Assembly (NCBI GenBank): GCA_036756425.1
Contig: DAIOLC010000046.1
Coordinates: forward strand, 1-14,514
DNA length: 14,514 nucleotides
Source: UBA6115 sp012514225
GTDB taxonomy: Bacteria; Bacillota; Clostridia; Christensenellales; Aristaeellaceae
Direction of reading: 5' to 3'
The translations under genes and the position numbers were made by a program. This document shows positions 7,037 through 13,804 of this stretch, piece by piece (the first letter of the stretch is position 1; each line of letters starts with the position of its first letter). A model generated the notes under the pieces. That model was given only the letters and a program-made list of their open reading frames with translations, had not been told where the DNA came from and ran no database searches.

Positions 7037-7915
7037 ATGGCCAGCAATTACGTCCTGATGAGCGACAGCGACAGCGACCTGCCGCATGAGATTGCCAAGG
7101 AGCGGAACATCCCCATCGTCCGCATGCCCTACAACCTGGACGGGGCGGAGCTCTACGACGACAACGGCGCCAGCGGGGCGGAAAAGGCGCTGTTCGACCG
7201 GATGCGCGCGGGCGCCAAGCCCTTCACCTCCCTTTTGCCCACCGCCGCCTACCTGGAATACTTCGAGCCGCACCTCAAGCGCGGCGACCTGCTCTTCCTG
7301 GCCTTTTCCAGCCAGATGTCCGCCACCTTCCAGAACGTGCTGGAGGCGCAGAAGGAGCTGGCCGCCCGCTACCCGGAGCGCAAGTTCGTGGTGGTGGACA
7401 CGATGTCCATCTCCGCGCCCCAGTCCCTGCTGGTCATCGGCGCCCACGACCTGTACCGCCGGGGGGCGAGCCTGGACGAGGTAGCGCAGTGGGTGCTTGA
7501 CAACCGCCTGAACGCCCAGGCCTGGTTCACCGTGGGCGACCTGGCCTACCTGCGCCGGGGCGGCCGCGTCTCGGCGACCAGCGCCATCATGGGCACGATG
7601 CTGGACATCAAGCCCATCCTCATCATCACCCGGGCGGGCAAGCTGGAGGCCCATTCCAAGGTGCAGGGGCGCAAGAAGGCGCTGAAGACCCTGGTTGACC
7701 GGACGGAGGAGAACATCGGGGACCCCGCGGGCAAGACCGTCGTCATCCTGCATGGCGACGTCCGCGACGAGGCCGAGATTCTGAAGACCCAGTTGAAGAA
7801 CCGCCTGCCCGGCCTGCAGGAAATCCGCATCCAGATGATTGGCCCGGTCATCGGCGCGCACGCCGGCCCGGGCACCCTGGCGTCCTGCTTCATCGGGCGG
7901 GAGCGGCCGGTCTGA
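7037..7915 (+). CDS. DegV family fatty-acid-binding protein (paralog 1)
   Basis: A 292-residue DegV (FakB-type) protein. FakB proteins carry a fatty acid in a deep pocket and present it to the kinase FakA for phosphorylation to acyl phosphate (established for Staphylococcus FakB). Family landmarks: N-terminal SDSDSDLP (9-16); FTSLLPT (63-69), matching the TSxP fatty-acid carboxylate motif; FSSQMSATFQN (90-100), replacing the common ISSxLSGTYQS; RRGGRVS (173-179); IKPIL (191-195); QGRKKALKTL (210-219); and GPVIGAHAGPGT (269-280). Length is normal. The start ATG has AGGAGG (7025-7030) six bases upstream. It is the first gene of a four-gene run and overlaps the presumed start of the pyridoxal kinase gene. 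No fakA/dak-like gene is in the window. The family is certain; the lipid ligand and partner are not. Confidence 0.95.
   Translation: MASNYVLMSDSDSDLPHEIAKERNIPIVRMPYNLDGAELYDDNGASGAEKALFDRMRAGAKPFTSLLPTAAYLEYFEPHLKRGDLLFLAFSSQMSATFQNVLEAQKELAARYPERKFVVVDTMSISAPQSLLVIGAHDLYRRGASLDEVAQWVLDNRLNAQAWFTVGDLAYLRRGGRVSATSAIMGTMLDIKPILIITRAGKLEAHSKVQGRKKALKTLVDRTEENIGDPAGKTVVILHGDVRDEAEILKTQLKNRLPGLQEIRIQMIGPVIGAHAGPGTLASCFIGRERPV
7899..7914 (+). promoter_or_regulatory. Candidate ribosome site and CTG start for the pyridoxal kinase
   Basis: GGGAG (7899-7903) lies eight bases before a CTG at 7912-7914, in frame with the kinase and overlapping the degV TGA as CTGA. No ATG, GTG or TTG exists in this frame between 7801 and the GTG at 7960, although the frame is open throughout. 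This is the best-placed signal that would include the conserved first beta strand. It is inference only: CTG starts are rare in bacteria. Confidence 0.3.
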
Positions 7916-7959
7916 GCGCCTGGTCCGCGCCCCCCCGGGGGCAGCAGCGCGTCCTGGTC

Positions 7960-8820
7960 GTGCAGGACGTCTCCGGCGTCGGCCGCTGTTCGGCGACGGT
8001 CGCCCTTCCCGTGCTGTCCTCCGGCGGCCTGGCCTGCGCCCTGCTGCCCACCGCCCTGCTCAGCGCGCATACGGGCGGCTTCGGCCCGGTGCACCGGCGC
8101 GACCTGACGGAGGATATGTCCCTTACGCTGTCGCACTGGTTTGGCCTGGGGCTTCGCTTTGACGCCGTTTACGTAGGTTATGCGGCTTCCGCCCGGCAGC
8201 TGGAGCTGCTCCGCGACGCGCTGCCGCGGCTGCTCAAGCCGGAAGGGCTCCTGTTCGTCGACCCGGTCATGGGCGACGCGGGCCGCCGGTATTCCTATTG
8301 CGACGAGGCCCTGCGGGCGGGGTTCCTCGGCCTGTGCGCGCGGGCGGACGTGATTTTCCCCAACCGCACGGAGGCCGCCCTGCTGCTGGGCGCGCCCGTC
8401 ACGGCGGGCGGCGACCCGCCGCCGCCGGCGCCCGGGGCGCTGACCGGCCTGGGCTGCAAGGCCGCCGTCCTGACCGGGCTTCTGGACGGGGCGGGCGGCA
8501 TCGGCGTGCGGGCGGAGGAAAAGGGCAGCCCTCCGTATGAAACCTCCCGCCCCCGCTACCCGGGCGCCTACCCCGGCACGGGCGACCTGCTGGCCTCCGC
8601 GGTCATTTCGGCGGTGATGGCCGGCGCCAGCCTGCCCGCGGCGTGCGAGCTGGCCTGCGACTTCCTGGACGCGTCCTTCGCCTCCACCGCGCGCTTCGGC
8701 GGGGAAGCCCGCCACGGGCTGGCCTTCGAGCCGGCGCTGCACACCTTCGGCCGGCGGGTGTACGAGGCCTTCCGGCACGATGAAACCGCTGAAACGGAGC
8801 AACCGCCATGCAAGGCATGA
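7960..8820 (+). CDS. Pyridoxal/pyridoxamine kinase (PdxK/PdxY-type, ribokinase fold)
   Basis: This enzyme phosphorylates pyridoxal, pyridoxamine or pyridoxine with ATP in B6 salvage. Numbered from the GTG at 7960 (286 residues): QDVSGVGRCSATVALPVL (2-19), LLPTALLSAHTGGF (28-41) at the substrate site, DPVMGD (101-106), FPNRTEA (133-139), and the anion-hole and catalytic-base motif YPGTGD with Asp209. This matches the ATP-dependent PdxK/PdxY family. The family's first beta strand is encoded upstream of this GTG (RVLVV at 7948-7962), so the true protein probably begins earlier; the only placed candidate is the CTG at 7912, which gives about 302 residues. A proline-rich insert (152-158) lies after the FPNRTEA region. 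It overlaps the ZIP gene by 13 bases and is probably translationally coupled to degV. Family call strong; start uncertain; preferred vitamer not determinable. Confidence 0.88.
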   Translation: MQDVSGVGRCSATVALPVLSSGGLACALLPTALLSAHTGGFGPVHRRDLTEDMSLTLSHWFGLGLRFDAVYVGYAASARQLELLRDALPRLLKPEGLLFVDPVMGDAGRRYSYCDEALRAGFLGLCARADVIFPNRTEAALLLGAPVTAGGDPPPPAPGALTGLGCKAAVLTGLLDGAGGIGVRAEEKGSPPYETSRPRYPGAYPGTGDLLASAVISAVMAGASLPAACELACDFLDASFASTARFGGEARHGLAFEPALHTFGRRVYEAFRHDETAETEQPPCKA

Positions 8821-9611
8821 ACAACTTCTGGGAAGCGCTGCTGCTGACCCTGCTGGCCGGGCTGTCCACCGGCATCGGCGGCATGGTCGTCTTTTTCGCC
8901 AAGACCATCGACACCCGGGTGCTGGCCGTCAGCCTGGGGCTGTCCGCGGGGGTGATGATTTACGTCTCCCTGGTGGAGCTGCTGCACGAGGCCGCGGGCA
9001 TGCTGACCGCCGTCTACGGGCCCAAGGCCGGCCTGCTGTACGCGGTGATTTCCTTCTTCGGCGGCATCCTGCTCATCGCGGTCATCGACAAGCTCATCCC
9101 CTGCGAGGAAAACCCGCATGAAATCGCCTGCCCGCCCGCGCAGGGCACGCATCACAGCCACGCCCTCCGGCGCACCGGGCTGATGACCGCGCTGGCGCTG
9201 GGCATCCACAACTTCCCCGAGGGCATGGCCGCCTTCGTGTCCGCCTCGCAGTCGCTGAAGCTGGCCATCCCCATCATCGTCGCCATCGCCATCCACAACA
9301 TCCCGGAGGGCATCGCGGTGGCCATGCCCATCTACTACGCGACGGGCAGCCGGCGCATGGCGATGCGCTACTCCGTGCTGGCGGGCCTGACGGAGCCCCT
9401 GGGCGCGGTCCTCTGCTACCTCATCCTGCTGCCCTTCATCAGCGACGTGCTCTACGGCGTCCTCTTCGCGGTGGTGGCGGGCATCATGGTGTTCATCTCC
9501 CTGGACGAGCTGCTCCCCTCCGCCCGCATTTACGGCGAGCACCATCTGAGCATGTACGGCCTGGTGGCCGGCATGGCGGTGATGGCGGTGAGCCTGTGGC
9601 TGTTCGTATGA
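8808..9611 (+). CDS. zupT: ZIP family divalent metal transporter (ZupT-like)
   Basis: A 267-residue inner-membrane protein with about eight hydrophobic segments, close to the length of E. coli ZupT. The two metal-site helices are present: LGIHNFPEGMAAF (131-143, with His134, Asn135 and Glu138) and IAIHNIPEGIAVAMP (160-174, with His163, Asn164 and Glu167). The loop before them (about 98-122) contains Cys, Glu and HHSH (115-118), as in the variable metal-binding loop of ZIP proteins. ZIP carriers import Zn2+ and often Fe2+, Mn2+ or Co2+. The ATG at 8808 has GGAG (8796-8799) eight bases upstream; an alternative ATG at 8817 forms an ATGA overlap with the kinase stop. Either way translation is coupled to the kinase gene. 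No Zur or Fur box was recognised upstream of the operon, so metal control is not evident. Confidence 0.95.
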   Translation: MQGMNNFWEALLLTLLAGLSTGIGGMVVFFAKTIDTRVLAVSLGLSAGVMIYVSLVELLHEAAGMLTAVYGPKAGLLYAVISFFGGILLIAVIDKLIPCEENPHEIACPPAQGTHHSHALRRTGLMTALALGIHNFPEGMAAFVSASQSLKLAIPIIVAIAIHNIPEGIAVAMPIYYATGSRRMAMRYSVLAGLTEPLGAVLCYLILLPFISDVLYGVLFAVVAGIMVFISLDELLPSARIYGEHHLSMYGLVAGMAVMAVSLWLFV

Positions 9612-9633
9612 GTTCCCCGGGTTTTCTCCCGCT

Positions 9634-9653
9634 GAAAGGGGGCGCTTCCGATT
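9634..9653 (+). promoter_or_regulatory. Candidate ribosome site and ATT start for the SNF2 gene
   Basis: GAAAGGGGG (9634-9642) is followed after eight bases by ATT (9651-9653), in frame with the SNF2 protein. The frame closes upstream at the TGA at 9633-9635 and contains no ATG, GTG or TTG before 9714. The competing GTG at 9714 has GGAGG (9698-9702) 11 bases upstream. An ATT start would add 21 residues. Both are possible. Confidence 0.3.
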
Positions 9654-9713
9654 TTTGAACCGGGCACGGCGGGCGCGCCGGACCGGCACGCCCTGCTGGA
9701 GGCCGCGCAGGGG

Positions 9714-12479
9714 GTGCTGCCGGAAGGCGGCGCGTTTGTTTTATTGCCCTTCCTGCGGGTGTCGGAGGAGGGGCTGGCCCTGAGCCTGAAGGCGGGGGAA
9801 GGGCGGATGAGCTTCATCCGCGACCTGCCCGGGTTCCTGGAGGCCGTGTCCCTGCGCCGGGCCTTCCCGCTGACCAAGAGCCTGACCTATTCCCCCTCCT
9901 GGACGGCGTTGCCGGAGGAGGCGCTGGCGCTGTGCCGGCTGCTGAACGCCTTTGTCCGCACGATGGCGCGCGCCGGGGCGCCCCTTTCAGGGCCGCAGCG
10001 GCGGGACCTGCCGCTGAAGGACGGCCTGGCGTCCCTTGCGCTGGAGGCCCTGCGCGGCATGGACTTCGCCGTGGCCGTTGGCGGCCGGGCCGGCCAGCAG
10101 CGCGGCATCCGGGAGGAGGCGCTGCCCCTGCTCTTCCGCGCGGGCTACGACCTGCGCGGCGTGGTGCTGAGCGGCGCCTGGCAGGCGGAGGTCAGGGGGC
10201 TGACCCCGGACGGGCGCTTCGCGCTGGTGGACGGCCGCGTCGCGGCGCTGGGCCGGCAGGACGCGGCGCTGCTATTGGCCCTGCCCCCGGGGGAAAAGGA
10301 CGGGGAGTTCACCTACCGCTTCACCCGGGCGGAGACGCCCCGCGTGTTCTCGGAGCTGCTGCCCTGGCTGCAGCGCGGCCAGCCGGTGGTTTTGGAGGAG
10401 GCGCTGCAGGAGCGCCTGCTGCGCTTCCCCCTGAAGGCCAGGGTCTACCTGGACCGGGAGGGGGACGGCGTGTCGGCCCGGGTCGAGTTCCATTACGGGG
10501 AGCACATGGCCAACCCCTTCCAGCCCGGCAAGCCGCTTCCGGCCTACCTGTACCGGGATGCGGCGGGGGAGCGGGCGGTCATGGACCTGCTGGGCGGCTA
10601 CGGCTTCCGCGCGCGCCCCGGGCGGGCCGACCTGCAGGAAGACGACCTGGTGTTTGAGTTCCTGATGGGCGGGGTGTCCGCGCTGCACCGGCTGGGGGAG
10701 GTCTACCTCAGCGGCGCCTTCCGGCAGCTGACCCCGCGCGCGCCATCCTTCACCGGCCACCTGCGCCTGAAGGCCGGGCGCATCGGCCTGGAGATGGCCG
10801 ACGGGGAGAAGCTGGACGACGACCTGCTGCCGCTGATGGAGGCGCTGAGCCGGAGAAAGAAGTACTTCCGCTATAAAAACGGGGCTTTCATCATCCTGGA
10901 GGACGCCCGGGAGTGGCAGCCGCTGGCGGAGGCCTGGCTGCAGAGCGCCACGCGGGAGGACGAGCGGGACCTGCCCGCCATGCGCGCGCACTACCTGGCC
11001 GCCCTGGCGGACAAGGCCGGGCTGCCGGTCACCCTGGACGCGGCGGCGGAGACGGCGGTGCGGCTGGACCCGGAGGGCATCGAAAGCCCGGTGCCGGGGC
11101 TGTACGGCTACCAGCTGCGCGGGTTCCGGTGGATTTGCGCGCTGCACCTGCTGGGCCTGGGCGGCATCCTGGCCGACGAGATGGGCCTGGGCAAGACCGC
11201 GCAGATGATCGCGGCCATCCGCCACTTCGCCTCCGCCGAGCCGGAGCGCCTGCCTTCCCTCATCGTCTCGCCCACGACCCTGCTGTACAACTGGCAGGCG
11301 GAAATCGCGCGCTTCGCGCCCACGCTCAGCGTCGCCCTGGTGACCGGCAGCCGCGGCTTGCGCGAGAAGGCGCTGCGGGAGGCGCTGGAAAACGGGACGG
11401 ACGTCGTCATCACCAGCTACCCCCTCCTGCGGCAGGACATCGGGCTGTACCGCGACGTCCGCTTCCGCTTCGCGGCGCTGGACGAGGCGCAGAACATCAA
11501 GAACTTCACCAGCCAGACCGCCCGCGCGGCCAAGCGGCTCAACGCGCGCACCCGGCTCGCCCTCACCGGCACGCCGATGGAGAACAACGTCGGGGAGCTG
11601 TGGAGCCTGTTCGACTACGCGCTGCCGGGCTATTTCGGCAGCGCCCGGGACTTCCTGCGCCGCTACGAGGACGGCCGGCACGCGGAGGAGCTGCGCATGC
11701 GCATCCGCCCCTTCATGATGCGCCGCCTGAAGAGCGACGTCATGGCGGAGCTGCCGGAGAAGATGGAGTCGACCCTCTATTGCGAGATGGGCGTTGAACA
11801 GCGCCGCGTCTACGACGCCGCCCTGCTGCGCAGCCGCGCCTGGGTCAACGAGCTGCTGCGTGAGCGGGGGCTGACCGGCAGCCGCATCGAGGTGCTCTCC
11901 GCCATCACCCAGCTGCGGCAAATCTGCTGCCACCCGCGGCTGAGCCTGCCGGAGTACGCGGGCGAGTCGGCCAAGCTGGAGCTGCTCATGGACGTGTTGC
12001 CGGAGGCGCTGCACAACGGGCACCGGGTGCTGCTGTTCTCCCAGTTCACCTCCATGCTCGGCATCATCCGGGAGCGCCTGACCCGGGCCGGCATCCCCAG
12101 CCTCTACCTGGACGGGGACACCCAGGCGCAGGAGCGGCTGGAGCTGGCGGAGCGCTTCAACCGCGGGGAGGAGCCGGTGTTCCTGATTTCCCTGAAGGCC
12201 GGCGGCACCGGGCTGAACCTGACGGGGGCGGACACCGTCATCCATTTCGACCCCTGGTGGAACCCGACGGCGGAGGACCAGGCCAACGACCGGGCGCACC
12301 GCCTGGGGCAGGACAAGCCGGTGCAAATTTTGCGCCTCATCGCGCTGCGCTCCATCGAGGAGGCGGTGGTGGACATGGGCCGCCGCAAGCGCCGGCTGTT
12401 CGACCGGCTCATCACCCCCGGGGAGGCGCTGCCCCAGAAGCTCAGCCGCGAGGACGTGCTGCGGCTGTTCGAGAAATAA
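9714..12479 (+). CDS. SNF2 family DEAD/DEAH-type ATPase with bacterial SNF2-associated domain
   Basis: A 921-residue protein from the GTG at 9714. Residues about 8-440 match the bacterial SNF2-associated region: a VLLPFLRV...LALSLKAG start, the RDLPGFLEAV motif (37-45), then a long mixed alpha/beta segment. The ATPase core has YQLRGFRW (466-473, Q motif), DEMGLGKTAQ (488-497, Walker A, Lys494), VSPTTLLYNW (518-527), LDEAQNIKN (589-597, DEAQ box), LTGTPMENN (617-625), LLFSQFTSML (773-782), SLKAGGTGLNL (826-836) and QANDRAHRLGQ (856-866, motif VI). Such proteins are double-stranded-DNA translocases that move or displace DNA-bound proteins; the bacterial ones are linked to transcription recycling or repair, with exact roles mostly unproven. 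Related clostridial proteins usually carry an N-terminal SWIM zinc finger and exceed 1000 residues; none is visible here. It is the last gene of the operon, 102 bases after the ZIP stop. The start is uncertain (possible ATT at 9651). Confidence 0.93.
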   Translation: MLPEGGAFVLLPFLRVSEEGLALSLKAGEGRMSFIRDLPGFLEAVSLRRAFPLTKSLTYSPSWTALPEEALALCRLLNAFVRTMARAGAPLSGPQRRDLPLKDGLASLALEALRGMDFAVAVGGRAGQQRGIREEALPLLFRAGYDLRGVVLSGAWQAEVRGLTPDGRFALVDGRVAALGRQDAALLLALPPGEKDGEFTYRFTRAETPRVFSELLPWLQRGQPVVLEEALQERLLRFPLKARVYLDREGDGVSARVEFHYGEHMANPFQPGKPLPAYLYRDAAGERAVMDLLGGYGFRARPGRADLQEDDLVFEFLMGGVSALHRLGEVYLSGAFRQLTPRAPSFTGHLRLKAGRIGLEMADGEKLDDDLLPLMEALSRRKKYFRYKNGAFIILEDAREWQPLAEAWLQSATREDERDLPAMRAHYLAALADKAGLPVTLDAAAETAVRLDPEGIESPVPGLYGYQLRGFRWICALHLLGLGGILADEMGLGKTAQMIAAIRHFASAEPERLPSLIVSPTTLLYNWQAEIARFAPTLSVALVTGSRGLREKALREALENGTDVVITSYPLLRQDIGLYRDVRFRFAALDEAQNIKNFTSQTARAAKRLNARTRLALTGTPMENNVGELWSLFDYALPGYFGSARDFLRRYEDGRHAEELRMRIRPFMMRRLKSDVMAELPEKMESTLYCEMGVEQRRVYDAALLRSRAWVNELLRERGLTGSRIEVLSAITQLRQICCHPRLSLPEYAGESAKLELLMDVLPEALHNGHRVLLFSQFTSMLGIIRERLTRAGIPSLYLDGDTQAQERLELAERFNRGEEPVFLISLKAGGTGLNLTGADTVIHFDPWWNPTAEDQANDRAHRLGQDKPVQILRLIALRSIEEAVVDMGRRKRRLFDRLITPGEALPQKLSREDVLRLFEK

Positions 12480-12506
12480 TTCGGGCAGGAACCGCCCGGG
12501 ACCGCG

Positions 12507-12534
12507 TTGACAACGGCGTTTGACTGGGTATGAT
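12507..12534 (+). promoter_or_regulatory. Promoter of the second degV gene
   Basis: A perfect -35, TTGACA (12507-12512), and TATGAT (12529-12534) are separated by 16 bases. The leader then contains a possible hairpin: ACAA plus CCGGC (12539-12548, one bulged G) with GTCGGTTGT (12556-12564). An in-frame ATG at 12530 lies inside the -10 box, so the frame upstream of 12596 is not coding. This gives the gene its own transcript despite following SNF2 by only 116 bases. Confidence 0.75.
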
Positions 12535-12595
12535 TCAGACAAGCCGGCGAAATCTGTCGGTTGTTCGAAGAAACTGGGATTGGGAGGAAGACCTC

Positions 12596-13468
12596 ATGTC
12601 GTTTTGGATTGTGACGGAAGTCGGCTCGGACATTTCATTGGATTTCTACAAACGCTACGAAAAGCTGACCGTTTTGCCCATGCCCTACCGGCTCGACGGG
12701 GTGGAGAAGGAATACCAGGTCGAGGACGAGGCGGTGCTGAAGGATATATACCGCGACTTGCGCAACGAGCGCGTCATCACCACCGCCCAGGTCACGGTGG
12801 ACAGCGCGGTCAAGTGCTTTGAGGAGCTGGCCCGGAAGGGCGAGCAGATTCTGTATGTCAGCCTGTCCGGCGGCCTGTCCGGCACGGTCCAGTCCGCGGA
12901 AACCGCGCGCGAGCTGGTGCTGGAAAAGTACCCGCAGGCGAAGATCGCCGTGGTGGACTCCCTGCTGGCTTCTGGCGGCGAGGCGCTGCTGGTGTACTAC
13001 GCCATACAGCGGCGCGAGGAGGGCAAGAGCCTGGACGACACCGTGCAGTGGCTGGTCAACAACCGCCAGCGCATCAACTCCTGGTTCACGGTGGACGACC
13101 TGAACTTCCTCTTCCGCGGCGGCCGGGTCAGCAAGACCTCGGCGCTGCTGGGCAGCATGATGCGCATCAAGCCCATCCTGCACGTCAACTTCGACGGCAA
13201 GCTCATCCCCCGGGAAAAGACCCAGGGCCGCAGGCGCTCCCTGAAAACGCTGGCGCAAAAGTGCATCCAGCTGTCCAACCCCAAGTCCGGCCAGCCCGTG
13301 TTCATCAGCCACGGGGACTGCCGGGAGGACGCGGAATACCTGGCCGGCCTGGTCCGCGAGGGCATGCCCGGCGTGACGGACATCGAGTTTTTCACCCTGG
13401 GCCCCATCATCGGCGCGCACGCCGGCCCCGGCACGGTGGCCATCTTCTTCCTGGGCGACGGGCGGTAA
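12596..13468 (+). CDS. DegV family fatty-acid-binding protein (paralog 2)
   Basis: A 290-residue DegV/FakB-type protein, divergent from the one at 7037 but sharing RGGRVS (174-179), IKPIL (191-195), QGRRRSLKTL (210-219) and GPIIGAHAGPGT (269-280). The pocket regions differ from paralog 1: the N-terminal TDSxxDL-type motif reads TEVGSDIS (7-14), the TSxP motif reads TTAQVTV (62-68), and the loop after strand 4 is the more canonical LSGGLSGTVQSA (90-101). The two proteins therefore probably bind different acyl chains, as the paired FakB1 and FakB2 do in Staphylococcus (established), although ligand choice cannot be read from sequence. The ATG at 12596 has GGGAGG (12582-12587) eight bases upstream. 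It is transcribed from its own promoter and followed by hairpins and a terminator, so it is probably monocistronic. Confidence 0.95.
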   Translation: MSFWIVTEVGSDISLDFYKRYEKLTVLPMPYRLDGVEKEYQVEDEAVLKDIYRDLRNERVITTAQVTVDSAVKCFEELARKGEQILYVSLSGGLSGTVQSAETARELVLEKYPQAKIAVVDSLLASGGEALLVYYAIQRREEGKSLDDTVQWLVNNRQRINSWFTVDDLNFLFRGGRVSKTSALLGSMMRIKPILHVNFDGKLIPREKTQGRRRSLKTLAQKCIQLSNPKSGQPVFISHGDCREDAEYLAGLVREGMPGVTDIEFFTLGPIIGAHAGPGTVAIFFLGDGR

Positions 13469-13530
13469 GGAAGCGGCGCGGGCAAGCGCCCGCGGAATGC
13501 ATTGCCAATCGGCCGGGGCGCCCGGGATTG

Positions 13531-13560
13531 TCGAAAAAGGTCTGCGGACCTTTTTCGATT
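13531..13560 (+). terminator. Terminator-like hairpin after the second degV gene
   Basis: A perfect 12-bp stem, TCGAAAAAGGTC (13531-13542) with GACCTTTTTCGA (13547-13558), has a TGCG loop. The A-tract and T-tract are inside the stem, as in bidirectional intrinsic terminators. It begins 63 bases after the degV stop. The GC part of the stem is short, so strength is uncertain; a stronger terminator follows at 13706. Confidence 0.55.
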
Positions 13561-13572
13561 TGGAGGATGGCT

Positions 13573-13702
13573 GCGGAATGTTTTCGCTCTTCGCGAAAAC
13601 GCCCCGCGCGGCGGGCATTGCCGGACGACACGATTGTAATCGGGGGGCTGCCGCCCCCCAAAGCCCCCGCATCTTGCTCTGTAGTCAGGTTTTTTGACAG
13701 CC
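13573..13702 (+). repeat. Intergenic element, copy 2 (3' of the second degV gene)
   Basis: It begins GCGGAATGTTTT (13573-13584), contains GC-rich hairpins including a G6C/GC6 stem with a TGCC loop (13642-13659), and ends GGTTTTTTGACAGCC (13688-13702). This is the same order of landmarks as the minus-strand copy at 295-181, where the span is 115 bases against 130 here; the terminal 15-mer is identical. Sequence between landmarks is poorly conserved while hairpin positions are kept, suggesting selection on structure or old divergence. Confidence 0.55.
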
Positions 13703-13705
13703 TGG

Positions 13706-13732
13706 GGCGCCCGGTAAAACCGGGCGCCTTTT
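13706..13732 (+). terminator. Rho-independent terminator
   Basis: A perfect 9-bp GC-rich stem, GGCGCCCGG (13706-13714) with CCGGGCGCC (13720-13728), has a TAAAA loop and is followed directly by TTTT (13729-13732). It closes the degV transcript and insulates recO, whose -35 begins eight bases later. It sits three bases after the end of the shared intergenic element. Confidence 0.85.
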
Positions 13733-13740
13733 CTGCGCGA

Positions 13741-13769
13741 TTGACAGCCGGCGGGCCCGCGCCTATGCT
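13741..13769 (+). promoter_or_regulatory. Promoter of recO
   Basis: A consensus -35, TTGACA (13741-13746), and TATGCT (13764-13769) are separated by 17 bases. The -10 is 35 bases from the recO start, and AAAGGCGG (13792-13799) is the ribosome site between them. recO therefore has its own promoter here. Confidence 0.75.
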
Positions 13770-13804
13770 GAAACCACCGAAACCGGGACAGAAAGGCGGC
13801 CCCC

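Larger units (their letters stand above)
13469..13804. other. Intergenic region with hairpins, repeat element, terminator and recO promoter
   Basis: No credible gene is present. In order it holds a 12-bp perfect hairpin (13531-13558), an 8-bp hairpin GTTTTCGC/GCGAAAAC (13580-13587, 13593-13600), a 7-bp G-run/C-run hairpin (13642-13648, 13653-13659), the end of the shared intergenic element (13688-13702), an intrinsic terminator (13706-13732), the recO promoter and the recO ribosome site. A 66-codon open frame at 13497-13697 runs straight through these palindromes and is not supported. Confidence 0.7.

Noticed and set aside
5672..7861. 729-codon open frame on the minus strand across ppdK and degV
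   Set aside because: It runs out of frame through ppdK, through both divergent promoters and antisense to degV, with low-complexity Arg/Pro/Gly-rich composition.
7905..7962. Programmed -1 frameshift fusing DegV to the kinase
   Set aside because: The kinase frame is -1 to degV and open across the junction, but there is no X-XXY-YYZ slippery heptamer or downstream pseudoknot that I can identify; kept only as an alternative in the start-codon finding.
12480..12506. Terminator between SNF2 and the second degV
   Set aside because: CGGGC/GCCCG gives only a 5-bp stem with no T-run.
10272..12542. 756-codon open frame on the minus strand, antisense to SNF2
   Set aside because: It is a shadow of the SNF2 gene whose motifs are complete; composition is low-complexity and no ribosome site is evident.
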